Assembly (NCBI GenBank): GCA_023853785.1
Contig: JAJIRX010000742.1
Span: forward strand, 1 to 64,000
Direction of reading: 5' to 3'
Length of the DNA stretch: 64,000 bases
Source: Psilocybe azurescens
Lineage: Eukaryota; Basidiomycota; Agaricomycetes; Agaricales; Agrocybaceae
Made by a program: the position numbers and the translations under genes. This document shows positions 47,651-60,498 of the stretch, in pieces; the stretch's first letter is position 1; every line of letters begins with the position of its first letter. The notes under the pieces are model-generated. The model was not told where the DNA came from. It did no database searches and saw only the letters and a list, made by a program, of their open reading frames with translations.

Positions 47651-49205
47651 AGATGTCTAGTTGAATCATTAAATCGTTATTATATGTAACCAAATTCCGA
47701 TACGCGAAATGCATATATGTGTTAGTAATAGGTATCCTTTTGTCAGCTAACATCTCTTCCCAGTGATACAGTGATAAATGACACACCAGGTCTCTTCCTA
47801 GTGACAAATGAAGCGTCGATAATACGTATGACGTATACGTCCCTTCTCAATTGTCTGCATGCGCGTCGAGGGTGATATTCTTTCACAGAAGACAGGAACG
47901 TCCGTTCTCCTATAGTCCACTCAAGTATAAATCGAGTGTGGACAAAGATACAACTCCCTCAGCCTCAGACTCATGGATGTCTGCCCTTTCACCATTCGGT
48001 TTGTCAAATGATACGTATTTATAGACTACGATACTATGAAAGAGGAAGATTGAGATCCTTGCACCCCAATGGAACAGACTATACACATACTTCTTCTCGC
48101 AGATCAATCACCAGGAGTAATGTGATAAAGTCAAATTCCTTTTGTAAAACGGTGAGGATGTCATTGGGGCTTTACAGTTTGTCATATGCATATGTGCTGG
48201 TGATAGACGGAGACTTACAAGGCCTTGATCGGCGTGAAACCCATTGACGGACATTTCAATTTATTATATTCACATATAGCAGTGTTCGCTATTCCCATTA
48301 AATCCCTGACCTTCCCTAGGCTCAGGAAGATCCGTGGTCAAAATGAAGTATTAGATACGCATTACCTCTCGTTATGCGGTTGCCGAGGTTTTTACCTACG
48401 AAAGTGCTATTAGATGTATGGCTATAAAGTTATTGAAGCTTGGATTCAATTGTCCTATCCAGACCTAGTACAGCGAGTGCTTTACATGTTCGTCGTCCCA
48501 ATGTGAGACGAACCTAAAATACTTGCACTGGCTCTGTGGCCAACTATATACATTCTCTGGCTTGTCAAGAACACAGGAAACAGTGTTCACTTTTCATTTT
48601 TATTTTCATGTGATTTTTTAAAATTTACCTGCCACCGCAGGCTATGTTTCTCATCGGAAAACAGAGTAGACACTTAGACGCTCAGCGGTCAGCGCCCATT
48701 TCCGGTGTACCCTGTCGGATTTCTCGCGGGTTTTAACAGCTATTTTTAGTCAGCTTTATCCAGGTTAGAGCATACACACTACGTTTTAGATGAAGTGCTG
48801 ACAACTTACCTAGTGGTACTGTGATTAGGTGCAATCTATAAGATACTAAGAGATGAAAGACCTGAAGATATTTCCCGATTATCTACATATGTAATTATAA
48901 TATCTCATGGCTTCGTCCATCGGGACACATGCATAGAAGACATGCATTTCCAGGCCCTGATATATTCTAAAAATAAATCAGATCTGCGCTGTAGCTGTAC
49001 GCTATATTGAAATTGTTATGTACCCTTATGTGATAGTTGGCCTCGAGGGTAGCTGGTTCACCGGAAGGTATACATCCAGTATCGAGCACAGTGTTGAACG
49101 TCCATATATCCCATTAGAGTATGGAGCGGAGGTCAGCTTTCAAGATATTAAACAGCACAGAAATTGCAAGAAGTCTACGGAGTCCAGGCTCATCCAGTGA
49201 TTGAA

Positions 49206-50250
49206 ATGTATCTCCAAAGCCCCAAAGCTACGCTCATCGTCATCCTCGGCCTTGTTGCCTCAATGGCCAGTGCCAATCCCTTACCAGAGCTCGAACAACG
49301 CACCACTTGCAGCATAAACTTATGACATTATTTTCTGGAAAAAATTCGAAGATTCTATGTAATATCAAGTACACCTTATAACTCTATGCAAGTAGTACTT
49401 CTTAGTCTTGGGACGAAGTACTTCCGAACGTAAGTCGTACAACTTACAACGTACTCGGATCTGCGGCATCCGATGGCCGTCTGTCGGATTTTAAATATCA
49501 ATAACATAAGCTTGTTGCCTACTCTGCCAGGCTCATTTCCCATTTCATACTATGCAAGTACGCTTAAATATCTTGGGACTGCTTTGAGATAAATTTATTC
49601 TTGTAATCTCTTTTAAATATTTTTATTAGGTGTATCCGTAACCACGAATAGCTTAATACAAATTGGACTGAACACAACCAAAACACAACAGTATATTAGA
49701 CTAAGTGAACAAGTCTTTCTTTGATGACTTCCAAAAATTTTCAGTAAAATTAATAAGAGTAAAACCAATTTATACATGAACGGGTACCGATAAAACTCTA
49801 GAAATACCACTCTTTGAACAGAGCCACTGTTCGGCGGACAAAGTTTAGGCTCCGCTGATGCCTCTAATCCCGCTGTTCTTGGCAACCATTTGGTGTGTAA
49901 GTAAGTGCAGGGCTCTCGCCGTAATACATACCAAACAGAGTACGCAGTACAGCATAGTAGGTATGGAAAAACAGTACTGTATTGCTTTTATCTGTAAGTA
50001 GTACAACAGAAAACCAGGAAATAAAAGTACGCCCAGAGCATTGAGAGTACCTCTTGAGTACATACTAAATCTCACGGCATACAATCTTCGAATTTTTCCA
50101 GAAAATAATGTCATAAACTACGTACCCGGATGCTGCAGCTACATTGAATACGTTTCCTGGCCCGAAGTCGTACCCGGCGACAGTGGCGGATGCAAGTGCC
50201 GATTCTCACATTTTACACATCCTCTAACCCATTATAACGCCTTTCAATAG
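49206..50250 (+). pseudogene. Small secreted Cys-rich protein, copy B, interrupted
   Basis: The first half (49206-49320) encodes the same signal peptide and LPELEQRTTCSIN as copy A. The second half (50116-50250) encodes GCCSYIEYVSWPEVVPGDSG then GCKCRFSHF. A 795-bp insertion separates them and introduces a stop codon two codons in. The downstream Cys frame is also damaged relative to copy A. This copy is therefore inactive unless the insertion is spliced out, for which I see no good sites at its ends. Confidence 0.8.
49321..50115. mobile_element. 795-bp terminal-inverted-repeat insertion (non-autonomous DNA transposon)
   Basis: The left end tatgacattattttctgg and right end ccagaaaataatgtcata are exact complements. 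Similarity extends ~34 bases inward (ttcgaagatt / aatcttcgaa) with one base of slippage. It is flanked by aact on both sides (49317-49320 and 50116-50119), absent as a duplicate in block A, which gives the empty site ataaactatg. No transposase is encoded. The clean empty site in block A makes the boundaries unusually secure. Confidence 0.9.
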
Positions 50251-50350
50251 GTGTGTCAATGGCATCTGAGCCCGGTGGCGTCTGCCCAACATCTGGAGCC
50301 GGCACCGCTGGTGTTGTCAAGAAGCCCCTCTTACTCAGGGGCAGTTGTAT

Positions 50351-50938
50351 TATCATGCAGACAGAACGGTGTACTGTTATGTCCCATAGGAGTTGATATT
50401 TATGGCTAGAATAACTATAGCAATCAGAAAACTTTAAGAGATGGGTCTAGTAGTGCTCACCCATTTAAAATTCAAGAGTTTTCAACTAAATTAGGAGTGG
50501 GGAGATGCTATCATGTGACTGACGCGCCCCAGCAACGCGCACGGGCTATTTTCCTCAATACTCTGCCTCGATCCGCTTTTCTTTTCTTGCTGTTTCGCCT
50601 AAATTTTTCCTGACATAGATATACATACTCTGCCGTCTCCTCTACACACGGGCTGCTGGAATATCATGCAGACGGAACGGTGTACTGTTATGTCCCATAG
50701 GGGTTTGATATTTATGGCTAGAATAGCAAGCAGTAAACTTTAAGAGATGGGTCTAATAATACTCACCATTTAAAATTCAAGAGTCTTCAACTAAAATTAG
50801 GAGTTGGGAGATGTCATTATGTGACTGATGGGCCCAGCAACGTGCACGGGCTGTTTTTCCCAATGCTCTGCCTCTATCCGCTTTCTTTTCTTGTGTAGTT
50901 TCGCCTGGTATAGATGTGCATACTCTTCCTCTCCTCAT
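50351..50938 (+). repeat. Tandem repeat of ~300 bp, two copies
   Basis: The stretch from tatcatgcagac (50351) through atacatactct (about 50645) is repeated with divergence at 50663-50938. Block A has a single copy (about 40947-41200). No coding function. Confidence 0.75.
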
Positions 50939-51153
50939 TGTTTTATCTTTCCCGGAAGTTTTATTGAAAATTTTCTACAACAATCCTGATCTCACGATGT
51001 GGCGCACGTCTAACGCTACGCGCCGAAGCCAACAATATTCCTCTGCATTGCGATTCCTCAAAATTTGCAAATATACTGCAGTTAATATCCTCTTGTATAC
51101 AGTATAGCTTCTTAGCTCGGTATCCATGTTCCATTACTGGTGGACTGCTAATA

Positions 51154-52535
51154 TTACTCATAGATCATACCACCGTCAATCGTGATCTGTCATCCCGCAA
51201 ATCCCATAAATGATCAGAAAGCCGTAAATGAGAGTTTCAACGCACCGCTTGGCCGGTTATAAAGCGACCCTGGTCTGACACCAAGTAGGAGACGAGTCCT
51301 GCAACATCCTCTGGTGTTCCAAGAAACCCAAGGTCCGTCTTCAGTAGTACCTAATATGCATTATTGGATTTAGAACCACCTCGTATAGAGATTGAGTAAA
51401 GAATACCTACATCCTGAGCAGATCTACGGAGATTTTCATCTGGAATGAAAGAAATCCCTTTGACTTGTGTGTCACATACCGTTGGTCAGGCCACTGGATT
51501 GCAACTGCTGTAGCGAAGCGGTCACGGAAGACTCACTCATGTCTGTCTCTATGGGTCCTGGAGCGTATGCGTTGACGGTGATACCATATTGTGCCCATTC
51601 CTGAGCTATATAGAGCACAATTGGGTCAGTGAATTTAATGATTACCCATTGACAAATTGACGTGGATACAATTGCTTACCTGCAGTTTGTGTCAAACCAC
51701 GCACTGCGAATTTTGTGGCGGAGTAGGCACCAATGTTTCTCATGCCTACAGTCTATGTTACTTATGTCTCCTATCGGACTTATGGACGATAACCTTACCT
51801 TTCTTTCCTGCGACTGAAGATGCGCCGATGATACGGCCACCGCTACCTTGCTTTATCATCTGCGCAGCGGCGTATTTGTAGCAGAGGAACGGGCCTTTAA
51901 GGTTGACGCGAACAATATTGTCCCAGGCATCCGTATCCTCTAATCACAATATGAAGTAAGATATCTGGCTTAGAGAGAGAGAGCACTGCGTACGATTGAT
52001 AAGTGGCCCAATGACGGCGATCCCTGCATTAGCCACCATCTAACAATGGGTAAAAAGAGATTAGTAACACGACCAGTGATAGGACATTTATGGTACAGAA
52101 TTTTCTCGATGATGAGAAGCCCAATTATTGAGAGAATAGTGGAGACATTCGCAAAAGGTCTAAACTCACAACGTCAACCCCACCAAGATCCTCCGCAGTT
52201 TTATTCACCAAATTCTTCACATCTTCTTCAACGGCAGCGTCTCCGGTCAGTACCAGTGCCCTACGTCCTATATGCTCAACAATTTCCGAGCCGACCTCAT
52301 CCAGCTGTGATTGATTAGAAGGAAGATCGTTGAGTGCAAGGTCGTAGCCATCTTTAGCTAAGCGGAGGGCAATGGCACGACCAATTCCGCGAGATGCGCC
52401 TGTGACCACTGCTACACGGGGGCGCTCTGGATGGTTGGATGATGGCGCTGTACTCAATTTGCGAGACGCAGGCTTCAACTTATTCGAGAGTGGGAATGTG
52501 AGAGTGCGCAGGCGGACTAGAGAGGTAGAAAACAT
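51154..52535 (-). CDS. Short-chain dehydrogenase/reductase B1
   Basis: Block B counterpart of SDR A1, with start MLSTSLVRLRTLTFPLSNKL at 52535 and TAA at 51154. It keeps TGASRGIGRAIALRLAKDG, MVANAGIAVIGPLINR, GGRIIGASSVAGKKG, the YSATK motif, YGITVNAYAPGPIETDM, and the C-terminus ITIDGGMIYE. No frame disruption was seen. Differences from A1 are scattered substitutions, several of them conservative (V/I, T/A), consistent with two functional copies under selection. Confidence 0.8.
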
Positions 52536-53083
52536 CGCTGGGGTGGAATTCTCTGTACTTGGGAGGGTCTGATAAAGGGACAATATTCATGAGACACTGT
52601 GTATATATAGTACAATCTTGAATGATATCCAGAAAAATAGATTTATTATGCACAGAGAAGACGGCAAGAAGACTGGGAACAGAGAATTGATGGGGTTCCT
52701 TTTCCACTGAAAATATGACATGAGAAGTTAGAATAAGAAAGGGCTTCTAGATTATCTCCAGTAACTGACTTCTTGGAAGTCTAGGCACATGCTCAAATGC
52801 TTGCATATTGCTCGGTACTCTACGAGGCCGACGATGCGATTGAAGCGCTAGCGTTAGCTTCATCAATGATCATGCACATGACCCATGTACCGTGTGAACA
52901 ATCTATTTATAGATACACTACTGGAGAGAGCGTTGTTTCGAACCAAAAATCGTTTGCATATAAAATGTACCACGTAGACATATTAGAACTAAATTATTTT
53001 CAGAATGACTTCACCTTTGAAGCGTTACAAGCCAGTCATCATTTTTTGCATAGTTGAAAGTGAACAATCGCCAGGCTTCCAGA

Positions 53084-54512
53084 TCAGTGGTAAATCACAC
53101 CGCCATCGATCGTGATCTAATAAAATTATCAGCAAGTTCAAAGAATTGAAGGACATTGAAAGAAAATGTGATGAAGCCACATTATCGTCCTACTGGGGTA
53201 GGAGGAACTCACAGCCTGCCCAGTTATAAACTTCGCTTGATCAGAAGCCAGGTATGAGACTAGTCCTGCGATATCTTCGGGTGTGCCGTTGATCCCCAGT
53301 GCTGTCTGCGGAGCCGTCTGATTTGATATCGTTGATGGGCATAAGATACGAAAACCCTTCACTCAGACAACCGATCATGGGGAAAGAAAGGGGCATTGAA
53401 GCTCACCGCTTCAACATCAGCGTTTGGGTCAACGTCTGAGATAACTTTCACTAGGAGATGCATCGCGCTAGTGATGTAAAAGTGGACAGATGATATCAAC
53501 GCCTCTATAATTTATTGGCATCTTCTTCCTGACTCACACATATCTGTCTCTATCGGGCCTGGGGCGTACGCATTGACGGTGATACCGTGTTTCGCCCATT
53601 CTTGAGCTTTATATCGTAAAATCAACTTTAACTTTTAGACACCTTTCCGATGGAGAATAACGCTGAATTTCGTACCTCCACTCTGTGTCAATGCGCGGAC
53701 GACGAACTTGGTCGAGCAATATCCAGATAGATAAGGCCAGCCTGAATATATATTAGAATAAGTGAAGGGATTCACTCCGCCATCGATATAGGGTGGATTT
53801 CACCTTGTTTTCCGGCGACGGAGGACGCGCCAATGATGCGTCCTCCGTGCCCTTGCTTGATCATCTGTAGTGCCGCGTACTTGTAGCAGAGGAACGTGCC
53901 GCGGCCGTTGATGGCTTGAATTTTGTCCCAGTCTTTCACTGTGGCTGTTGTATAATAATTAGTTAAGTTACAATAGACGGGCAACATGGAGATAAAGTAC
54001 AGAAAAGATAGAGTACATACTATCTGCAATAGATTTGGTGAAGCATATTCCTGCATTGGCCACCATCTAATAATACCGCAAATGAGAAAGTCATGATCCA
54101 GTCAACTCTGCAACAATCGCATTGAAGAATAAAGCAACTCACAACGTCGATGCCTCCCAATCCTTCAACTGTGCCGTCCACCAACTTCCTTACGTCCTCT
54201 TCTACGGACACATCTCCAGTGAGAGTCACCGCCTTCCTGCCTGTTTTCTCCTTGATGATTGTGCTCAACTCATCTATTAAGCCTGAACTGGAGGGAAGAT
54301 CATTCAAAGCGACGTCGTAGCCATCGTGAGCAAGGCGGAGAGCGATGGCGCGGCCTATTCCCCCTGGAGGCGCCTGTGATTACTGCTGTTCGGTTGAGGC
54401 CTGGAAGAGCGGAACGGGATGCTGTGTGGGATAGGAAGCGGGTCCCGAGAGCGAGTTTTGGGAAATGCCATGTCGATTTGAGGAAGAGTTGGGTGGGTTG
54501 TCGGGCGAACAT
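53084..54512 (-). pseudogene. Short-chain dehydrogenase/reductase B2 (one-base frameshift)
   Basis: Block B counterpart of SDR A2, start MFARQPTQLFLKSTWHFPKL at 54512, end ITIDGGVIYH with TGA at 53084-53086. In the cofactor loop a C run at 54360-54364 is one base longer than needed, turning TGASRGIGR into TGASRGNRP and ending the frame soon after. The rest (VALNDLPSSSG, GGRIIGASSVAGKQG, the YCSTK region, NGTPEDIAGLVSYL) is preserved. A one-base homopolymer error would restore it, so the pseudogene label is provisional. The exon around 53790 also differs from A2 by small indels. Confidence 0.65.
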
Positions 54513-54987
54513 TTTTATATCGTTTGCGCTGTCTTTTCAGAGAAGGTTTGTTGTCCTGTGTAGCGTAAGTAATTTCTCAGTGGCCTCTGGTGTTATATAG
54601 AATTTTCTGTGTGCCTATTTTTGTGGGACGTGGGGAGGAAAAGGTGACTGAGATAACCATATCTCTCATAGTTCCGTACGTTGAGTGCCAAATACTCCTT
54701 GTACCGACTTACATCGCCCGTCAAGAGAGTTCTAATCTCCATTAGACTGTCCGCATTATACGCGAGGAAGGCATGTGAGGGAATTAATTGAGATGAGTGT
54801 ATACCGAAGCAGTTCATTGGCCTGAAGCAGCTCAATGGCTGTCAATGACCTCGGGAAAGAATAGAAGCGACATACAGTAATGATTGTGATGATCAATGTC
54901 AATGGTACTGAGGTCTATAAATCGTGCCGCCCCTGAATACTTCTAAAGTACTTGAGTGCCTTATACGGCTCTCACATGGAACTGGCG

Positions 54988-56346
54988 GGACTGAAGAACC
55001 TAAGCTGCCCCAATCTGTGCCGGATCAGACGAATATATTCTCACACGAATGTATCTTATACTTGCGAGCTGACGTATTAATAGTCGAGGCCCCCTATCTT
55101 TTGCTTTTTGAGGAAATCACACAGTAGGATATACCACGTTTCCGAGGCTCAGTCAAGGTGGAAGTGATAATTAAACATATATTCCGAAAAAAAGCCAAAT
55201 GGCCGGGTTCTACTTACATCCAGATTCCAGAACATCTGGTTACGAGAAATATAAGGTGCGGAGTGTCCGGCGGATTTTGGGTACCGCACTTGGGTTCGCA
55301 GTGACCGGTTTGTAACACGCCCGCCACTGACCTCCCCGTCGTTGATTCCCATGCCTCTTGAATTCTTCTACGGAGCTCGCTATTGTTAGCCTTATATTGG
55401 CTTAATATTGACCTCGAATCACTAGCTTAATGACTCTCGCATTCCATTTCAGTTTTCCGGATAGTCTATCGAACAGTCCTCGCCTCCCAGTAAACCAGGT
55501 GCCCAACTTACGTCAATCGAAAAATGACAAGTCCACAAGCTATAAATAGATATTAATTACTCACGTGACATACATTGACGCGTCCGAAACGGGCCCACGC
55601 CGTACGGTCTTGACGCGACTTGACGTTTTCACCCTTCTCTTCGTTTCCCATCTTCGTCTCGACCTCTTTGAATACCATATACATTCTAGTACAATATACT
55701 CACTGGCATCTCCCAGGAGGCTAGAACCGGGTTACCAACAGTGTTGACAAGCATCCATCGACTATCATCGGCTGCCAGGGCCAGCATTTTTGCTGTCAGC
55801 GCATGAGGGCATTGGTACATTCTACATGTAAGCTGGATGAACTACTGCACGAGGATGTTTAATGTGGAGCGTACCTTTCACAATGCGCCGGATGCGGTGC
55901 GAACGCAGTGGACTAAGGTGAGTTCAATCCACTTATATAAGGGCGCATATATTTTGCTCATATTCATCTCTATATGACTGTGACTTAATATTTCGTTGGT
56001 ATTTAAATATGCTAAGGGCTCACAGCTCTCTTAGCTGAGATGCCCTGGAGCTCAACGCTGTGGAAACAGTATGATCTAAAACTCGATGATAGGTGGATAG
56101 GGCATGTTCGTAACAGCGATATGCATTCTGGACAAAATATAGTCTACCATAGCCTAATCTTACTTCATTGCACTGCGGACTCGATGACGGTACTAAGGTG
56201 AGTAAATACGCCATATATGTATGGGCGCATATATTTTGCTTATATTCATCTCGATCTATGGGTCGCTATGATCTGATATCTAATCGGCGTTGATAAATAG
56301 CAGGACATTGTGGCTCTTTTAGGTACCGCACTGCTGGCGTCCACCA
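54988..56346. other. Gene-free region with a direct repeat
   Basis: No domain in any frame. About 75 bases at 55917-55995 (ggtgagttcaatccac ... gggcgcatatattttgct) recur at 56198-56275. Both start with a splice-donor-like ggtgagt, but no flanking coding sequence was recognised. Confidence 0.45.
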
Positions 56347-56520
56347 CTGTTTCTCTGACAAATAGCCGTGTTTGAACACGTCTTATGTTTGTTCAGCTGT
56401 TCCTTTGTAGAAACAGCAGTCTAGTATTCCTATTAAAGAAACTACGAATCACTGTTTGTCTTCTGAACAGCGAAAATCAAACAAGGCGTGTTCCAATGCC
56501 TCTGTTTGTTAAATAAACAG
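56347..56520. mobile_element. MITE copy 1 (174 bp)
   Basis: Begins ctgtttctctgacaaatagc and ends tctgtttgttaaataaacag; the ends are imperfect inverted repeats of ~35 bases including gtgttTGAACACG. It has the same length and overall sequence as the element at 56702-56874. No coding capacity. Confidence 0.8.
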
Positions 56521-56701
56521 GGATAGACACCAGAAGTCGGTAGAGCTATATGGTCTAAACTGAACTAATAGGTGGCCACGTCGGCTGAATAGTAATGATC
56601 GCCCTTCTGGACATGTGCTATATCTCTCATTGTCTCTTCCACGGCTGACTCTGGATCGCACTACCGGACACTGCGCCCTCCATTTCCGCTTGCAGCTACG
56701 G

Positions 56702-56874
56702 CTGTTTGTCAAAGAAACAGCGGTATTTGAGCATGTCTCGTGTTTGTGCCGCTGTTTCTTCGTGGAAACAACAGTTAAACATTCCTTTTAAAGGAACTAG
56801 AAATCGTCGTTTGCCTTATGAACAGTCGCCCTTACACCAGACATGTTCAAAACTGCTGTTTAATCGACAAACAG
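56702..56874. mobile_element. MITE copy 2 (173 bp)
   Basis: Begins ctgtttgtcaaagaaacagc and ends gctgtttaatcgacaaacag. It is internally similar to copy 1 throughout (for example ccttttaaaggaactagaaatc versus cctattaaagaaactacgaatc). The two copies lie in the same orientation 181 bases apart. Confidence 0.8.
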
Positions 56875-57446
56875 TGGACAGCGCCAGGAATATTATTATG
56901 TAGAGTAACAGCGAATTACTCTGATCATTTCGTTCTGACCAGCTGTGGCGCCTTCACTGTGAGTAAACTGTGCACATAATCATTTGTGCCGTATCCACGC
57001 CTTTTGACCTGGTATAACGCACTCTCAAGTGGTTTACCAGAAAGCGATGATATTTTGGCCTATCATCGCTTGCTCTATCATGATCATGGTGTCATTATAA
57101 AAGCGAACTACTCATCGTATTGGAGCACAGGTGAGGTAGGGTTTCCTTTGCACGCGAGTTGCTCATTTTAACATATCCCTGAATACATTCTCTCGTGGCC
57201 GACCTTGAAATTTCTGCTACTTGCACGACGCTATTTTCAAAAGGTAAACCGCCTCTACTTATGATCAGTGGTAAGGAAGCGTGAAGCCAATTAATTATGT
57301 AAAGCACACAGGATCGGGTCAAAAGTGAGGATGAATTGATCACGAAATTTCCAAAATCGAACATTCTCGAAGCATATTTTTTTTTTGAAACGGGGACCGG
57401 GGAAATCACACCCACAGTGCCAGACTTATCTTTTACCACGGCAGCA
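56875..57446. other. Spacer upstream of the TPR-DnaJ gene
   Basis: No gene recognised; the right part should contain the promoter of the next gene. Confidence 0.4.
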
Positions 57447-59523
57447 ATGGTGAACAAGAAATCAAAAAGCGGCAAACTGCAGCTGCAGCTGATTCCACAT
57501 CCACATCCCCCTGCCAATATGGCCAGTCCTAGGTGTGTTTTCATAATTATTGGATTTAAAATGCATGGGAATGCCTGATCATTGGATTGTAGTGTGCCAG
57601 AATCTGCAGCTTCGGGCTCGGGCTCGAGCTCACCACGCCCACCACAGACTCCTACGGAACCTGCAGATCCTCCATCTCCCCCGCCCGTAGAGAGCATCCC
57701 AGAACCTGAAGACATCGCAGTGCGCGCCGAAAAGGTGAAAGAGCTGGGGAATGTGGCATTCAAAGCGACAAAGTACGCCGAAGCAGCGACATTGTATACT
57801 AAAGCTATCGGTATGTAAGGTCCAACAAAGTGAAAGAAAAACCATTCTTATTTTCGAACAGAGATGAATCCATTGGAACCATCCTACCTCACAAACAGAG
57901 CCGCATCCTACATGGCTCTCAAACGGTTCCGACCTGCACTCGAAGACTGCCAAGTCGCCGTATCCCTCCAATCCGCATCTCCCCAGCCCAAAACACTCCT
58001 CCGCCTCGCGCGGTGTCAGCTCGCACTCGGCTCATCCACTCCGGCCCTGTCCACCATCCGCTCCATCCTTGCCCTCGAACCCAAAAACGCTCAGGCCATT
58101 CAGCTGCAGGACAAAGTTCAGGTATTAGAGAACCACGTCAAGACGTTCGAATCCGCGCGGGAGAAGAAAGAATGGGGGCTCGCGAGACTCGCGCTGGACA
58201 AGTGCCTGCAGGCGATCGAGGGCGAGGGCGGTGATATCCCCGCGGAGTGGCGGTACTGGAGGGTCGAGCTCGAGTTGTCGAGGGGAAACTGGGACGCTGC
58301 CAATATCGCTGCAAAGTGCGTGCTTCTTGCGTATGTTTGCAATCGTGCTTGCTAAACCCTTCCCAGCGACGCACTGCGACTGAACTCCAATTCGCCCGAT
58401 GCCCTCACCCTGCGCGGTCTCGTGCTTTTCCTGAGTGGCCGACTTCCACAGTCCCTATCACACGTGACAACCGCCCTGCGTCTGGATCCCGGACACGAGC
58501 CTGCGCAGAAGCTGCGTAAGCGGGTGAAAGACGTGGAAAGGCTGAAAGAAGAGGCAATGTCGCGTTTAAAGCGGGGAGATTGGCGGAAGCGTTGGAGAAA
58601 TACAGCGAATGTTTAGAGGTACGGTTGATTTCTCTACGCTGGATTCATATAGTTAACGTGTGGTTTAGAGGATCGGAGAATCGGAGGAAGAAGGGAAGGG
58701 CGGTCAGATCCGTGCTACATTGCTCTCTAACAGAGCCACGACGTTACTGAAGGTAGCTTATTCATCCACACCCCATTGACTAACTAATCACCCTTCTTCA
58801 GCTGAACCGACACGAAGATGCACTGGCCGACACTGATGCCTCCCTCCTCCTATCCCCCAACTCGTTCAAAGCCTTGCGCACACGCGCGCGCATCCACCTG
58901 CACCTCGAGAAATTCGACGCCTGTGTCGCCGACTTTAAATCCGCCATCGAGCAAGCGCAGACCGACGGCTCGACATCGGACACCGAGGTGCGCAGTTTGA
59001 AAGGCGAACTGAAGAAGGCGGAGGCGGCTTTGAAGAGGAGCAAGACAAAGGATTACTATAAGATTTTAGGTGTGAGCAGGACTTGTACGGAGATAGACAT
59101 TAAGAAGGCGTACAGGAGGGAGAGTCTGATTCATCATCCCGACAAGGTGCGTGTTTGTTTTCTCGCACTTTCGTTCTTTATACCATATCCCAATCAATGT
59201 AACTCACGCACGAATCACCCACCGTCAGGGGAGGAGACGAAGAGAAATTCAAACTGGTCGTCGAAGCCAACGCCGTGCTCTCCGATCCGCGCAGACGCGA
59301 GAGGTACGACATGGGCGAGGACGAAGACGGCATGAACGACGGCTCTTCAGGCATGGGCGGAGGCGGCTTCCACGGCGGCGGCGGCGGCGGCTTTGGCGGT
59401 ATGAGCCCAGAGGATTTGGAAGGCATTTTCGCGTCGTTCGGGGGCGGCGGTGGGGCGAGATTCGGAGGAGGGATGGGCGGCGGAGGGAGGAGAGGCCACA
59501 CACACCATGGATTCTCATTCTGA
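57447..59523 (+). CDS. TPR-DnaJ co-chaperone, DNAJC7/TPR2-like (two frameshifts)
   Basis: Links Hsp70 and Hsp90 in the cytosol. A Pro/Ser-rich N-terminus (start at 57447 or in-frame Met 57519) is followed by TPR repeats: KELGNVAFKATKYAEAATLY, SYLTNRAASYMALKRFRPAL, NVAFKAGRLAEALEKYSECL, RHEDALADTDASLLLSPNSF. The C-terminal J domain reads KDYYKILGVSRTCTEIDIKK with the essential HPD motif in LIHHPDK, then EKFKLVVEANAVLSDPRRRE, and a Gly-rich tail ending GHTHHGFSF at TGA 59521-59523. Introns are near 57533-57593, 57812-57861 and 58316-58366, with more downstream. A G is missing near 58553 and one too many is present at 59228-59231; both are in G runs, so sequence error is likely. The order (TPRs then J domain) matches DNAJC7. 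Confidence 0.85.
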
Positions 59524-60498
59524 GGGAGGCCACGTCTTGAATACCGTATCCTTACCTTTCCTTGCCACCTTCTACCCCTTTCACGACTTTAACGATAACG
59601 GAAAGACTCCTTTTGCGTGGGCATTAGATTCCTTCTTTTCTTCCTTGAGAATTTTCGGCTGCATTCATTCTGCATTTTCTACATTTAAGTTGACTGTGCT
59701 ATATTTCAATCATTTCCTTTATCATGTGGTACCCTTGTTTGCCGTTGTTCCAAAGCACACCACTATTACTTCAAGTATTCGTCGTCGTCGTGTTATCGTC
59801 ATGGCTGGTTTGCTAGTATCGTCTTTTTTCTGCTCTATATGATTTCAAGGCCTGTGCATTCTCTTTGTTAGCATATCATAGAACTTTGATCCCCTTTCCC
59901 TTTTCTTTTCCGTTGCCTTTTCATTGAAGGATGTCTTGGGGAGAAGGGTTCAAGAATTCGGGTTGATCCTGTGACGTAAATGAAGAAATAGGGGCTTCAC
60001 GCGTCGCGTCGCGTTCACACAATGAACACATCACGCCTCAGGGACTGAACTCTTACACAGATAGTATAACAACAAGCAATAAATAATGGTACGTTTGATT
60101 GGTCAGGGGTGGTATCTATATCTATATACAAAGGAGAGTTTCTTTCTTCGTCCAAAAAATCGACCAGAAATGGTAAAGACAGTAAAAGAGGGTGATGCTC
60201 GGAAGCGAGACATTGAATAGACGCTTATCGAGAGCGGCGAGTTAAAAAAGAAATGAACGAATATAAGATACATGAGTCGAAAGAGGGGAGGAATGCGCGA
60301 GATGTCAAAAAAGATTGGTATTGGTATTGCTTCTTGTTGTCTTATCTTCAGTTCCTTTTTTTTGTAGCTTCGATGCTACTCGGGAGGTTCAAAAATGGGA
60401 AGAATCACACGGCCTGAAGCTCCTTCTCCTCAAAAGGCCTCACGGAAGAGCTAAGCATCTAACGTATGAGAAGAACGGAAAGGCAACGAAAAGCAGGA
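59524..60498. other. Shared 3' spacer
   Basis: Lies between the stop of the TPR-DnaJ gene and the stop of the converging DUF6534 gene. Open frames here have no domain and overlap AT-rich or pyrimidine-rich sequence. Confidence 0.45.

Larger units (their letters stand above)
47661..54987. repeat. Segmental duplication, block B
   Basis: Same gene order and orientation as block A (39149-45490): small secreted protein, SDR1, SDR2. It is ~1 kb longer because it contains a 795-bp insertion at 49321 and a ~300-bp tandem repeat at 50351-50938. These differences postdate the duplication or were lost from block A. No other gene was recognised in its spacers (47661-49205 and 50251-51153). Confidence 0.9.

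Noticed and set aside
59178..59540. Pro-rich and Arg-rich frames over the DnaJ tail
   Set aside because: Shadow frames of the Gly-rich C-terminus of the TPR-DnaJ protein.
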